A stretch of DNA of 64,000 nucleotides. Origin: Alphaproteobacteria bacterium. GTDB taxonomy: Bacteria; Pseudomonadota; Alphaproteobacteria; Geminicoccales; Geminicoccaceae. The stretch lies in the NCBI GenBank assembly GCA_026982705.1, contig JALSGP010000033.1:285696-349695 (forward strand). Reading direction: 5' to 3'. Shown here in pieces: positions 8,772 to 17,460 of the stretch. The notes below the pieces were generated by a model that worked only from the letters and a program-made list of their open reading frames with translations, searched no databases and was not told the DNA's origin. Positions within the stretch are counted from its first letter, which is position 1; each line of letters begins with the position of its first letter. The position numbers and the translations under genes were made by a program.

Positions 8772-9926
8772 ATGCGCCGAGCCTGTGCCAGCGATCCCGC
8801 CCGCTCCCGCGGCCGCGCCTCGGGAGCGCCGGAGCACGCCTTCCGCAGCGCCTTCCAGCGCGACCGCGACCGTATCGTCCACTCCGGCGCCTTCCGGCGG
8901 CTGCAGTACAAGACCCAGGTCTTCGTCGCCTTCGAGGGCGACCACTACCGCACCCGCCTCACCCACACCCTGGAGGTGGCGCAGATCGCCCGCACCGCCG
9001 CCCGCGTCCTCGGCCTCGACGAGGATCTGGCCGAGGCGGTGGCCCTCGCCCACGACCTCGGTCATCCCCCCTTCGGCCATGCCGGCGAACGCGCGCTCGA
9101 CGAGGCGCTCGGGGACTTCGGCGGCTTCGACCACAACCTCCAGACCTTCCGCCTCGTCACCCGTCTGGAGCGGCGCTATGCCGCCTTCGACGGGCTCGAT
9201 CTGACGGCCGAGACGCTGGAGGGCATCGTCAAGCACCACGGACCGCTGACGCCGGAAGGCGTGCCGGCGCCGGTGCGCGAACATCCCCTGTTCGAGCGGA
9301 TGGACCCCTTCGCCCGCTGCCACGCCGAGGGGCAGCTCGCCGCGCTCTGCGACGATCTCGCCTACTGCAGCCACGACATCGACGACGGCGTGCGGGCCGG
9401 CTTCCTGCGCCCGGAGGAGCTCCTGGAGGTGCCGGTGGTGGGCCGCGCGGCGCGGGCGGTGCGCGACGCGTACGGGACCCTTTCCCGCGAGCGCTTCGCC
9501 CACGAGACGGTGCGGCGGACCATCGACTTCCTGGTGGGCGATCTGGTGGCCGAGACGGAACGGCGGCTGGCGCGCTGGCGGCCGGCCGACGCCGATGCGG
9601 TGCGCCGGCTCGACGAGCCGGTGGTGGCCTTCTCGCCGGCGACGGCGCGCGATCTCGAGGCGCTGCGCCGCTTCTTGCACGAACGGGTGTACCGGCACTA
9701 CAGGGTGTGCCGCGCCGCCCACCGCGCGCGCCGGATCGTTCGCGAACTGTTCGGGACCCTCCACGCCCATCCCGAATGCCTGCCCGACGACTGGCGCCGG
9801 CGGGCGGGGGCGGCGGGGTCGCAGGAGACGGCGGCGGTGGTGCGCGACTACATCGCCGGCATGACCGACCGCTACGCGGCACGCGAACACGAACGCATCT
9901 GCAGCACGCGCTGGGACCGTCCATGA
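8772..9926 (+). CDS. dgt: Deoxyguanosinetriphosphate triphosphohydrolase-like HD protein
   Basis: 384 residues from ATG 8772, with CGGAAG about 8 nt upstream (a GTG at 8739 is a weaker alternative). HD-domain metal ligands are visible: RTRLTHTLEVAQIA (first His) and ALAHDLGHPPFGHAGE (HD pair), then DDLAYCSHDIDDGVRAG. The family hydrolyses dNTPs to deoxynucleoside plus triphosphate. The TGA overlaps the argS start as ATGA, so it leads a coupled run of genes: dgt, argS, SPOR, nagZ, site-2 protease, scpA, scpB and an ABC ATPase. Confidence 0.93.
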   Translation: MRRACASDPARSRGRASGAPEHAFRSAFQRDRDRIVHSGAFRRLQYKTQVFVAFEGDHYRTRLTHTLEVAQIARTAARVLGLDEDLAEAVALAHDLGHPPFGHAGERALDEALGDFGGFDHNLQTFRLVTRLERRYAAFDGLDLTAETLEGIVKHHGPLTPEGVPAPVREHPLFERMDPFARCHAEGQLAALCDDLAYCSHDIDDGVRAGFLRPEELLEVPVVGRAARAVRDAYGTLSRERFAHETVRRTIDFLVGDLVAETERRLARWRPADADAVRRLDEPVVAFSPATARDLEALRRFLHERVYRHYRVCRAAHRARRIVRELFGTLHAHPECLPDDWRRRAGAAGSQETAAVVRDYIAGMTDRYAAREHERICSTRWDRP

Positions 9927-11671
9927 ACCTCTACGAGACCATGCTGGAGCGGGTGCGCGCGGCCCTCGCGCGGCTCGCCGAACGGGGCGAGCTCCCCGCC
10001 GACCTCGATCTCTCGGCCGTCACCGTGGAGCCGCCGCGCGATCCCGCCCACGGCCAGATGGCCACCAACGCCGCCCTGGTGCTGGCCCGCCGTGCCCGCC
10101 GGCGGCCGCTCGAGATCGCCGAACGTCTCGCCGCCGAGCTCTCCGCCCTCCCCGAGGTGGCGGCGGCGCGGGCGGCCCCGCCCGGCTTCGTCAATCTGGT
10201 CCTCCACGACCGGGTCTGGCGCGAGCAGATCCGCACCGTGCTGGAGCTGGGCCACGACTACGGACGCTGCGATCTCGGCCGCGGCGAGCGGGTCGACGTG
10301 GAATACTGTTCCGCCAATCCCACGGGTCCCCTCCACGTGGGCCACGGCCGCGGCACGGTGGTGGGCGACGCGCTGGCCAATCTCCTCGCCTTCACCGGCT
10401 GGCGGGTGACGCGCGAGTACTACGTCAACGACGGCGGCGGCCAGATCGAGGCCCTCGCCCGCTCCGTGTACCACCGCTACCGGGAGCTCCTGGGCGACGA
10501 TCCGGGTCCTCTGCCGGAGGGGCTCTATCCGCTGGAGGAGCTGGTGCCGGTGGCACGCCGCATCGTGGCCGAGGACGGCGACCGCTGGCTGGGCCGGCCC
10601 GAGTCCGAATGGCTGGATCGCTTCGGCCGTGTCGCCGTGGAGGCGATGATGGCGCGCATCCGCGAGGATCTGGAGCGGCTCGGCGTGCGCCACGACGTCT
10701 TCGTCTCCGAACGGGCGCTGATCGAGGCCGGGCGCATCGAGGAGGTGGTGGCGGCGCTGGAGGCGCGGGGGCTGGTCTACACGGGGACCTTGCCGCCGCC
10801 CAAGGGGCGGCCGGTGGAGGACTGGGAGCCCGCGCCGCAGCTCCTGTTCCGCGCCAGCGCCTTCGGCGACGACATCGACCGGCCGCTCCGGCGTTCCAAC
10901 GGCGCCTGGACCTATTTCGCCGCGGACATGGCCTACCACTACGACAAGTTCCGCCGCGGCCACACCGTCCTGATCGACGTCTGGGGTGCCGACCACGGCG
11001 GCTACGTCAGGCGCATGGAGGCGGCGGTGGCGGCCCTCACGGAGGGGCGGGCGCGGCTCGAGGTGCTGCTGTGTCAGATCGTGCATCTCCACGAGCGCGG
11101 CGAGCCGGTGCGGATGTCGAAGCGCGCCGGCAACATCGTGTGGCTGCGCGACGTGGTGGAGCGGGTGGGACGCGACGTCTTCCGCTTCATGATGCTCACC
11201 CGCAAGAACGACGCCCCTCTCGACTTCGACCTCGAGAAGGCGGTGGAGCAGAGCCGCGACAACCCCGTCTTCTACGTCCAGTATGCCCACGCCCGCATCT
11301 GTTCGGTCTTCCGCCACGCCCAGCAGGCGGGCATCCCCGTCGATCTCGACACGCTGCGGGCGGCGGAGCTGGAGCGGCTGCGGGATCCGGACGAGCTGGC
11401 GCTGGTGCGGCGGATGGCGGACTGGCCGCGGGTGGTGGCGGGGGCGGCCCGGGCGCGGGAGCCGCACCGCATCGCTTTCTACTTGCACGAGCTGGCCGGT
11501 TCGTTCCATTCTCTGTGGACGAGGGGCAAGGAGGACGCGACGCTGCGCTTCCTCGTGGCGGACGACCCGGCCGTCACCCGGGCGCGGCTCGCCATGCTGG
11601 CGGCGGTGCGCGTCGTGATCGCCTGCGGGCTCGGGATCATGGGGGTGGAACCCGTGGAGGAGCTCCACTGA
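9923..11671 (+). CDS. argS: Arginine-tRNA ligase
   Basis: 582 residues. The class I motifs are present: the HIGH-type signature in NPTGPLHVGHGRG near residue 132 and the KMSKS-type loop RMSKRAGN near residue 395. The C-terminal anticodon-binding DALR domain ends in VIACGLGIMGVEPVEELH. The enzyme charges tRNA-Arg in the cytoplasm. The ATG overlaps the dgt stop by 4 nt. Confidence 0.97.
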   Translation: MNLYETMLERVRAALARLAERGELPADLDLSAVTVEPPRDPAHGQMATNAALVLARRARRRPLEIAERLAAELSALPEVAAARAAPPGFVNLVLHDRVWREQIRTVLELGHDYGRCDLGRGERVDVEYCSANPTGPLHVGHGRGTVVGDALANLLAFTGWRVTREYYVNDGGGQIEALARSVYHRYRELLGDDPGPLPEGLYPLEELVPVARRIVAEDGDRWLGRPESEWLDRFGRVAVEAMMARIREDLERLGVRHDVFVSERALIEAGRIEEVVAALEARGLVYTGTLPPPKGRPVEDWEPAPQLLFRASAFGDDIDRPLRRSNGAWTYFAADMAYHYDKFRRGHTVLIDVWGADHGGYVRRMEAAVAALTEGRARLEVLLCQIVHLHERGEPVRMSKRAGNIVWLRDVVERVGRDVFRFMMLTRKNDAPLDFDLEKAVEQSRDNPVFYVQYAHARICSVFRHAQQAGIPVDLDTLRAAELERLRDPDELALVRRMADWPRVVAGAARAREPHRIAFYLHELAGSFHSLWTRGKEDATLRFLVADDPAVTRARLAMLAAVRVVIACGLGIMGVEPVEELH

Positions 11672-11704
11672 CCGGTGCGATCCCCCAGTCGAGGAGAGCG
11701 CGCA

Positions 11705-12853
11705 TTGCAGGCCTCGTCCCCCACCTCGCCCGCCGGCACCGACGCGGCGCCGGTCGCACGTGCGCCGCGTCCGCTGGCCCGGGTGCTCGCCGCCCTGGTG
11801 GTGGCGGCGGCCTTTCTCGTCTTCGCCGCGGTGATCTGGTACGCCTATCGCGAGGGCCGGGCGCTGCTGGCGTCGGAGCCGCCGCTGGTGACCGCGCCGC
11901 CCGGTCCCTACCGGGTGGAACCGGAGGAGCGCGGCGGCATGCCCGTGGTCAACGAGTCGGCGCCCATCACCACCGTGCTGGAGGGAGCGCGGGAGGAGCC
12001 GCCCGTCACCCTGGTGCCGCCGCCGGTGACGCGGGTGGCGGTGCCGGAACCGGAGCCGGCCGCCCGCGGCGATGCCGGGGCCGCCGGGGACGGCGCCGCC
12101 CGGGCGCTGGCCGCGGCCGAGCGCATCCGCCCGGCCGCCGGGCTCGAACCGGAGCGCCGCGAGACGGTGGCGCCCTCCAGCGGCGCCGAGCCGGTGCTGC
12201 TGATCCCGCCGCCGCTGCGCGAGAAGGGGCCCGGTGCGACACCGGCGAAGGGGAGCGGGGACGACCGTCCGGCGGCGACGCCGTCCCTCGCGCCCGCGGC
12301 CCCGGCGCCCGCTCCTACCGCGGTCTCGGCGCCGACGTCCGCACCGGCACCGCCGCCGGCGGAGGCCCGTGCGCCCGCCGCCGCCCCGCCGGCCGCATCG
12401 CCGCGGGAGCCGGTGGAAGCCGCCAGCGCGGACGGGGCGCCGGCCTCGCGGCCATCCCCCGTGGCCACGGAGGAAACGCCCGCGGCCGCCGGCTCTTCGA
12501 CCGCGCCGACGACGGCCGACGAGGCCGGGAAGACCGGGAAGGCGGACGCCTCGGCCGGGACGGCGACGGAGTCCCGGCCGCAGGCCGCAGCCGCGCGGTT
12601 CTGGCGGGTGCAGCTCGGCGCCTATGCCAGCCGCGGGGCGGCCCTCGCCGCCTGGAAGCGGGCGCGGGGGCGCTTCGCCTCGGTGATCGGCGACGCGGAG
12701 CCGGTGCTGGTGCCCGTCACCGTGCGCGGGCGCGCGCTCTACCGCCTCCAGTTCGGACGTTTCGCCGAGCGCACGGCGGCGCGACGGGCCTGTGCCGCCA
12801 TCCGCGGGGCCGGCGGCGACTGTCTCGTGGCCGGACCGGTGCGGGCGAGGTGA
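11705..12853 (+). CDS. SPOR-domain membrane protein
   Basis: About 382 residues. One N-terminal transmembrane helix (VLAALVVAAAFLVFAAVIWYAY) is followed by a long Ala/Pro-rich, low-complexity periplasmic linker and a C-terminal SPOR domain (FWRVQLGAYASRGAALAAWKRARG ... YRLQFGRFAERTAARRACAAI). SPOR domains bind septal peptidoglycan stripped of stem peptides, so a division or envelope role is inferred. The start is ambiguous: TTG 11705 follows GAGGAGA at good spacing, while GTG 11675 lies only 3 nt after the argS stop. It sits in its usual place between argS and nagZ. Confidence 0.85.
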   Translation: MQASSPTSPAGTDAAPVARAPRPLARVLAALVVAAAFLVFAAVIWYAYREGRALLASEPPLVTAPPGPYRVEPEERGGMPVVNESAPITTVLEGAREEPPVTLVPPPVTRVAVPEPEPAARGDAGAAGDGAARALAAAERIRPAAGLEPERRETVAPSSGAEPVLLIPPPLREKGPGATPAKGSGDDRPAATPSLAPAAPAPAPTAVSAPTSAPAPPPAEARAPAAAPPAASPREPVEAASADGAPASRPSPVATEETPAAAGSSTAPTTADEAGKTGKADASAGTATESRPQAAAARFWRVQLGAYASRGAALAAWKRARGRFASVIGDAEPVLVPVTVRGRALYRLQFGRFAERTAARRACAAIRGAGGDCLVAGPVRAR

Positions 12854-12857
12854 GGGC

Positions 12858-13865
12858 GTGCGGGCGGCGGTGGTGGGGATCCGGGGCATCGCGCCGAGCG
12901 AGAGCGAGCGCGCCCTCTTCGCCCGCCTGCCGCCCGCCGGCGTGATCCTCTTCCGCCGCAATCTGGACGGACCCGAGACGCTCGCGGCGCTGGTGGCCGA
13001 ACTCCGGGCCCTGCTGCCGGAGGCCCTGCTGTTCGTAGACCAGGAGGGCGGCCGGGTGCAGCGGCTGGGCCCGCCGCTGGCCCCGGCCCTGCCGCCGCCC
13101 GGACTGCTGGGCGAGCTCCACGCCCGTGACCCCGCCGCCGCGCTCGAGGCCGCCGGTCTCCACGCCGCCGCCATCGCCGCCACGGTGGTGGCGGCCGGTC
13201 TCGACGTCACCTGTGCGCCGGTGCTGGACGTGGCCACGACGGAGACCACCGACGCCATCGGCGACCGCGCCCTCGCCGACGATCCGGCGACGGTGGCGCG
13301 GCTGGGGCGGCTCGTGGTGCGCACCCTCGCCCTCTTCGGCGTGGGCGCGGTGGTCAAGCACTTCCCCGGCCACGGCCGCGCCACCGCCGACAGTCACCGC
13401 ACCCTGCCGGTGGTGGCGGCCGAGCGGGACGCGCTGACCGCCCGCGATCTCGTACCCTTCCGCGCGTGTCGGGACGCCCCCTTCGCCATGACCGCCCACG
13501 TCCTCTACCCGGCGCTGGATCCCGAGCGGCCGGCGAGCCTGTCGCCCGCCGCCCACCGGCTGCTGCGCGAGGAGGTGGGTTTCCGGGGCGTGGTGCTGAG
13601 CGACGATCTGGCCATGGGAGCCCTCACCGGACCGCCGGAGGTGCGGGTGCGGGCGGCGCGGGCGGCCGGCTGTGATCTCGTGCTGTGGTGCGACGGGGAT
13701 CCGGTAGCGACGCGGGCGGTGCTGGAGGCGGCGGGCGAGGCGGACGCACGGGTGGTCCGCCGGCTCGCCCGTCTGCGGGCCGGTTTGACCCGGAGACGGC
13801 GGCCGCTACCTGCAGCCGCGATGGCGGCGGAACTGGCACGGCGGCTCGCCCCCCACCATGGCTGA
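12858..13865 (+). CDS. nagZ: Beta-N-acetylhexosaminidase (GH3)
   Basis: 335 residues from GTG 12858, 4 nt after the SPOR gene. GH3 signatures: PAGVILFRRNLDGPETL near residue 29, LLFVDQEGGRVQRL near 60, and VVKHFPGHGRATADSH near 165 with the catalytic His/Asp loop; VVLSDDLAMGAL near 245 carries the nucleophile Asp. NagZ removes N-acetylglucosamine from muropeptides in cytoplasmic cell-wall recycling. Its last codons overlap the start of the site-2 protease gene by 8 nt. Confidence 0.94.
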   Translation: MRAAVVGIRGIAPSESERALFARLPPAGVILFRRNLDGPETLAALVAELRALLPEALLFVDQEGGRVQRLGPPLAPALPPPGLLGELHARDPAAALEAAGLHAAAIAATVVAAGLDVTCAPVLDVATTETTDAIGDRALADDPATVARLGRLVVRTLALFGVGAVVKHFPGHGRATADSHRTLPVVAAERDALTARDLVPFRACRDAPFAMTAHVLYPALDPERPASLSPAAHRLLREEVGFRGVVLSDDLAMGALTGPPEVRVRAARAAGCDLVLWCDGDPVATRAVLEAAGEADARVVRRLARLRAGLTRRRRPLPAAAMAAELARRLAPHHG

Positions 13866-14547
13866 GACCCTCCTCGATCTCCTGCGTCTGCTCTCGGTGT
13901 GGGCGCTGCCGGTGCTCCTCGCCGTCACCCTCCACGAGGCGGCCCACGGCTACGTCGCCCGCTTGCTGGGCGACGACACGGCGGCGCGGCTCGGGCGGGT
14001 CTCCCTCAATCCCCTGCGCCACGTGGATCCCTTCGGCACCGTGCTGCTGCCGGGCTTCCTGCTGCTGGTGGGCGCCCCCTTCGTCTTCGGCTGGGCGAAG
14101 CCGGTGCCGGTGGCCTTCCATCGCCTGCGGGACCCGCGCTCCGGCATGGTGCTGGTGGCGCTGGCGGGACCGGCGTGCAATCTCGCCCAGGCCGTCCTCG
14201 CCGCCCTCGCCATGCATCTGACGGTGCGCCTGCCCGAACCCTGGCTGTCCTGGACCGGCGAGAACCTGGCCAATGCCGTCGTCGTCAACGTGGTGCTGGC
14301 CACCTTCAACATGCTGCCGCTGCCGCCCCTGGACGGGGGACGGGTGGTCACCGGCCTGCTGCCGCCCCGCCTCGCCTGGCGCTTCGGCCGCATCGAGCGC
14401 TACGGTCTCCTGATCCTGCTGGTGCTGATCTTCCTCGTGCCCATGATCGCGCGCGAACTCGGACATCCCTTCAACCCGCTGGCGCTGGTGCTGCTGCCGG
14501 CGGTGGAATGGCTCTACGATCTGGTGCTGCGGGTGACGGGATGGTGA
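13858..14547 (+). CDS. Site-2 protease family protein (M50B zinc metalloprotease)
   Basis: 229 residues, multi-pass membrane protein. The zinc motif LHEAAHGYVA (HExxH) lies in the first transmembrane region near residue 25, and the second motif NMLPLPPLDGGR near residue 152 supplies the third ligand Asp. There is no PDZ domain, so it belongs to the short M50 group rather than RseP. Substrate unknown. It overlaps nagZ by 8 nt and scpA by 7 nt (ATGGTGA), so it is embedded in the nagZ-scpA interval. Confidence 0.9.
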   Translation: MAETLLDLLRLLSVWALPVLLAVTLHEAAHGYVARLLGDDTAARLGRVSLNPLRHVDPFGTVLLPGFLLLVGAPFVFGWAKPVPVAFHRLRDPRSGMVLVALAGPACNLAQAVLAALAMHLTVRLPEPWLSWTGENLANAVVVNVVLATFNMLPLPPLDGGRVVTGLLPPRLAWRFGRIERYGLLILLVLIFLVPMIARELGHPFNPLALVLLPAVEWLYDLVLRVTGW

Positions 14548-15293
14548 GCGGCGGCGACGAGGAGGTGCTGGTGGTGGAGGTGGCGGGCTTCTCCGGCCCC
14601 CTCGACCTGCTGCTGGACCTCGCCCGTCGCCAGCGGGTGGATCTCGCCCGCATCGACATGGTGGAGCTGGCGGACCGGTATCTCGCCTGGCTGGAGGGGG
14701 CGCGGCGCCGCCGGCTGGCGCTGGCCGCCGAATATCTCGTGACCGCCGCCTGGCTGCTCTACCTCAAGAGCCGGCTGCTGCTGCCGGCGGCGGCGGTGGA
14801 CGCGGAGGCCGAGGCGGAGGCCGTCGGTCTGCGGCGGCGCCTCGCCGCCCTCGATGCCGCCCGCCGCGCCGCCGACTGGCTCCGGGACCGTCCCTGGCTC
14901 GGGCGCGAACGCCACCCGCGCGGTCGGCCCGAACGCCTGCCGATGCGGCGCACGGGACCGCTCAGGGTGGACCTGGCGGAGCTGGTGCGGGCCTGGTTCG
15001 CCCTCGCCGCCCGGGCCGAGCGGGCGCGGGTGGTGACGCTGGTGCCGCGACGGCCCCTGTCGGCGGAGGAGGCCCTGAGCTGGCTGGCCCGCCGGCTCAC
15101 CGGTCACGACTGGCGCGACCTGCGCGCCTTCCTGCCACCGGTGGCGGAGGATCCGCTGGCACGGCGGGCGGCGCTGGCGGCGACGCTGGTGGCGGGACTG
15201 GAACTCGCCCGTCGCGGCGAGATCGAGCTGCGCCAGCCGCGGCCCTTCGGTCCGGTGCTGGTGCGCAGGCGGCGGAGAGGAGAGCGGCCATGA
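14541..15293 (+). CDS. scpA: Segregation and condensation protein A
   Basis: 250 residues. The kleisin N-terminus is clear: VEVAGFSGPLDLLLDLARRQRVDLARIDMVELADRYLAWL, followed by AAEYLVTAAWLLYLKSRLLLP. The C-terminal winged-helix part is short. ScpA bridges the SMC dimer heads together with ScpB in chromosome condensation. ATG 14541 overlaps the protease stop, and its TGA overlaps the scpB start as ATGA. Confidence 0.94.
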   Translation: MVSGGDEEVLVVEVAGFSGPLDLLLDLARRQRVDLARIDMVELADRYLAWLEGARRRRLALAAEYLVTAAWLLYLKSRLLLPAAAVDAEAEAEAVGLRRRLAALDAARRAADWLRDRPWLGRERHPRGRPERLPMRRTGPLRVDLAELVRAWFALAARAERARVVTLVPRRPLSAEEALSWLARRLTGHDWRDLRAFLPPVAEDPLARRAALAATLVAGLELARRGEIELRQPRPFGPVLVRRRRRGERP

Positions 15294-15844
15294 GCGGGGA
15301 GGAGGCGGAGCGGCTGGTGGAGGCACTGCTGTTCGCCAGCGCCGAGCCGCTCACCGAGGCGCGCATCCAGGAGGTGCTGGGGGCGCGGGGCGAGGCGCGG
15401 GCGGTGCTGGCACGGCTGCGGACGCGCTATGCCGGGCGCGGCGTGGTGCTGGAGGAGAGCGCCGCCGGCTGGGCCTTCCGGACCGCGCCCGATCTCGCCC
15501 CCGCCCTCGCCCGGCTCGACCCCAGGCCGCGGCGGCTCTCCCGGGCCGCCCTCGAAACCCTCGCCGTCATCGCCTATAAACAGCCCGTCACGCGTGCGGA
15601 GATCGAGGCCGTGCGCGGCGTGGCGGTCTCCCGCGGCGTGCTGGACCAGCTCCTGGAGCACGGGCTCGTGGCACCCCGCGGGCACCGGGAAGTGCCGGGA
15701 CGGCCGGTGCTGTGGGGGACCACGCCGAAGTTCCTGGACTTCTTCGGCCTCGCCTCGCTGGACGATCTGCCGCGCCTCGACGAGTTCGGGGACGGGCTGT
15801 TCGCGGCGCGCGGGGGTGGAACGGAGGACCCGTCGGGTGCGTGA
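15290..15844 (+). CDS. scpB: Segregation and condensation protein B
   Basis: 184 residues. Two winged-helix halves are visible: ERLVEALLFASAEPLTEARIQEVLG at the N-terminus and RLSRAALETLAVIAYKQPVTRAEIEAVRGV near residue 85, ending in TTPKFLDFFGLASLDDLP, the usual ScpB terminus. It is a partner of ScpA and SMC. It overlaps scpA by 4 nt and the next ABC ATPase gene by 8 nt. Confidence 0.94.
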   Translation: MSGEEAERLVEALLFASAEPLTEARIQEVLGARGEARAVLARLRTRYAGRGVVLEESAAGWAFRTAPDLAPALARLDPRPRRLSRAALETLAVIAYKQPVTRAEIEAVRGVAVSRGVLDQLLEHGLVAPRGHREVPGRPVLWGTTPKFLDFFGLASLDDLPRLDEFGDGLFAARGGGTEDPSGA

Positions 15845-16943
15845 GGAAACGGCGCCGGCCGTCGTCGAGGAGATCCGCGCCGGGGAGGCGGCGGCGGAGC
15901 CGCCCGGCCTCGAGGTGCGGGAGCTGTCCCACGCCTACGACACGCGGCGGGTGGTGGAGCGGGTCTCCCTCACCGTGCGGCCGGGGGAAGTGCACTGTCT
16001 CGTGGGCCCCTCCGGCTGCGGCAAGACCACCACCCTCCGCCTCGTCGCCGGCCTCGAGCCGGTGCGGGAGGGGGAGATCCGCATCCGCGGACGGCTGGTG
16101 GCGGCGCCCGGCTTCGCCGTCCCGCCGGAGCGGCGGCGGGTGGGGCTCATGTTCCAGGACTTCGCCCTCTTTCCCCATCTCACCGTCGCCGAGAACGTGG
16201 CCTTCGGTCTGCGCCGGCTGGACCGCCGCCGCCGCGAGGCGCGGGTGCGCGAGCTGCTGGCCCGCGTCCACCTGCGGGGCTACGAGGACCGCTATCCCCA
16301 CATGCTCTCCGGTGGCGAGCAGCAACGGGTGGCGCTGGTGCGGGCGCTCGCCCCCGAGCCGGACCTGATGCTGTTGGACGAGGCCTTCTCGGCGCTGGAT
16401 GCGGGGCTGCGGGCCCAGGTGCGGGAGGAGACCCTCGCCATCCTGCGGGAGACCGGGACCGCCACCCTGCTGGTGACCCACGACGCCGAGGAGGCCATCC
16501 GCGCCGCCGACGTGATCCACGCCATGCTGGACGGGCGCATCGTCCAGAGCGGCACGCCCGCCCGGCTCTACGCCGCTCCGGCCCATCCCTTCGTCGCCGG
16601 CTTCTTCGGCCCGGTCAACCGCTTCCGCGGCCGGGTGCGCGGCGGCCGCGCCGCCACCCCCATCGGCGAGGTGCCCGCGCCCGGTCTCGCCGAGGGCGGC
16701 GAGGTGACGGTGGTGATCCGCCCCGAGGGCATCCGCATCGGCCCCCCCTCGGGTGCCGGCGTGCGCGCCCGCATCGTCGCCCGCAAGGACCTGGGTCCGG
16801 TCCACCTGGTGTGGCTGGGACTGCCGGACGGCAGTCAGGTCAGGGTGCGGGAGACCGGGCCCGTCGACTTCGCCGAGGGCAGCGAGGTGGCCGTCACCCT
16901 GGATCCGGCGCACGTCTTCGTCTTCCCGGCCACCCTGCGCTGA
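15837..16943 (+). CDS. ABC transporter ATP-binding protein (iron(III)/spermidine type with TOBE domain)
   Basis: 368 residues from GTG 15837, with GGAGG upstream inside scpB. All ATPase motifs are intact: Walker A GPSGCGKTT near residue 57, Q-loop MFQDFALFPHL, signature LSGGEQQRVALVRAL, Walker B LMLLDEAFSALD and the switch His in LLVTHDAEEA. The C-terminal ~100 residues form a TOBE-like domain (VVIRPEGIRIG). The sequence is closest to the FbpC/PotA class of importer ATPases. No permease or binding protein is adjacent. In related genomes the gene after scpB is usually tatA. Confidence 0.88.
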   Translation: MREETAPAVVEEIRAGEAAAEPPGLEVRELSHAYDTRRVVERVSLTVRPGEVHCLVGPSGCGKTTTLRLVAGLEPVREGEIRIRGRLVAAPGFAVPPERRRVGLMFQDFALFPHLTVAENVAFGLRRLDRRRREARVRELLARVHLRGYEDRYPHMLSGGEQQRVALVRALAPEPDLMLLDEAFSALDAGLRAQVREETLAILRETGTATLLVTHDAEEAIRAADVIHAMLDGRIVQSGTPARLYAAPAHPFVAGFFGPVNRFRGRVRGGRAATPIGEVPAPGLAEGGEVTVVIRPEGIRIGPPSGAGVRARIVARKDLGPVHLVWLGLPDGSQVRVRETGPVDFAEGSEVAVTLDPAHVFVFPATLR

Positions 16944-17460
16944 GGGTGCGGCGCCGCGCAGGCGTTTCGGCCGCCGTGCGGGCGAGGAAGGCGCGGACGA
17001 TGGCGGGAACGTCGCTCTCCAGCCGATAGACGGGATCCGGTCCGGGATCGCGCAGCACCTCCGCCAGCACCCCTTCCAGCGCCTCCGGCGCGGCGCAGAC
17101 GCGGATGGGATGGCGGCGGGCGAGCCGTTCCAGCAGGGCGCGCTGGTCGTTGGCGGGATTGCGGCGGCGGGTGGGGCCGCGGCGGGGGACGGCGACGATG
17201 CGGCAGCCGGCGCGCATGGCGTCGCCCAGGAGTCCCATGCCGCCGTGGGTGACCACCAGCGGCCGCCGGGCGAGCCGCGCCCGCAGCTCCGCCTCCGGGA
17301 GAAAGCGCACCCAGTCCAGGTGACGCGGACGGAAACGGCCGCCGCCGATCTGGGCGAGGCCCCGGAGACCGAGCCGCACCGCCGCCCGGTCGGCCGCCAC
17401 GACCAGCTCGTCGAAGCCCCAGAAGGCGGTTCCGGTGAGGACCAGCAGCTCCCGTCTCAC
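16894..17460 (-). CDS. PssE-like glycosyltransferase subunit (GT28 C-terminal domain)
   Basis: 188 residues from GTG 17460, which overlaps the stop of the PssD-like gene as GTGA. The sequence is a half-glycosyltransferase: LVLTGTAFWGFDELVVAAD at the N-terminus and the sugar-nucleotide motif VVTHGGMGLLGDAMRAG near residue 70, as in PssE/Alg13. In rhizobial exopolysaccharide synthesis the PssD/PssE pair transfers glucuronic acid to the lipid-linked sugar; here the sugar is unknown. Its last 50 nt are antisense to the ABC ATPase gene. Confidence 0.8.
   Translation of the reverse strand: MRRELLVLTGTAFWGFDELVVAADRAAVRLGLRGLAQIGGGRFRPRHLDWVRFLPEAELRARLARRPLVVTHGGMGLLGDAMRAGCRIVAVPRRGPTRRRNPANDQRALLERLARRHPIRVCAAPEALEGVLAEVLRDPGPDPVYRLESDVPAIVRAFLARTAAETPARRRTLSAGWPGRRRRAPDPG

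Noticed and set aside
9872..13384. Minus-strand open frame of over 1,100 codons
   Set aside because: It is antisense to argS, SPOR and nagZ, each with strong family motifs; the frame has none.
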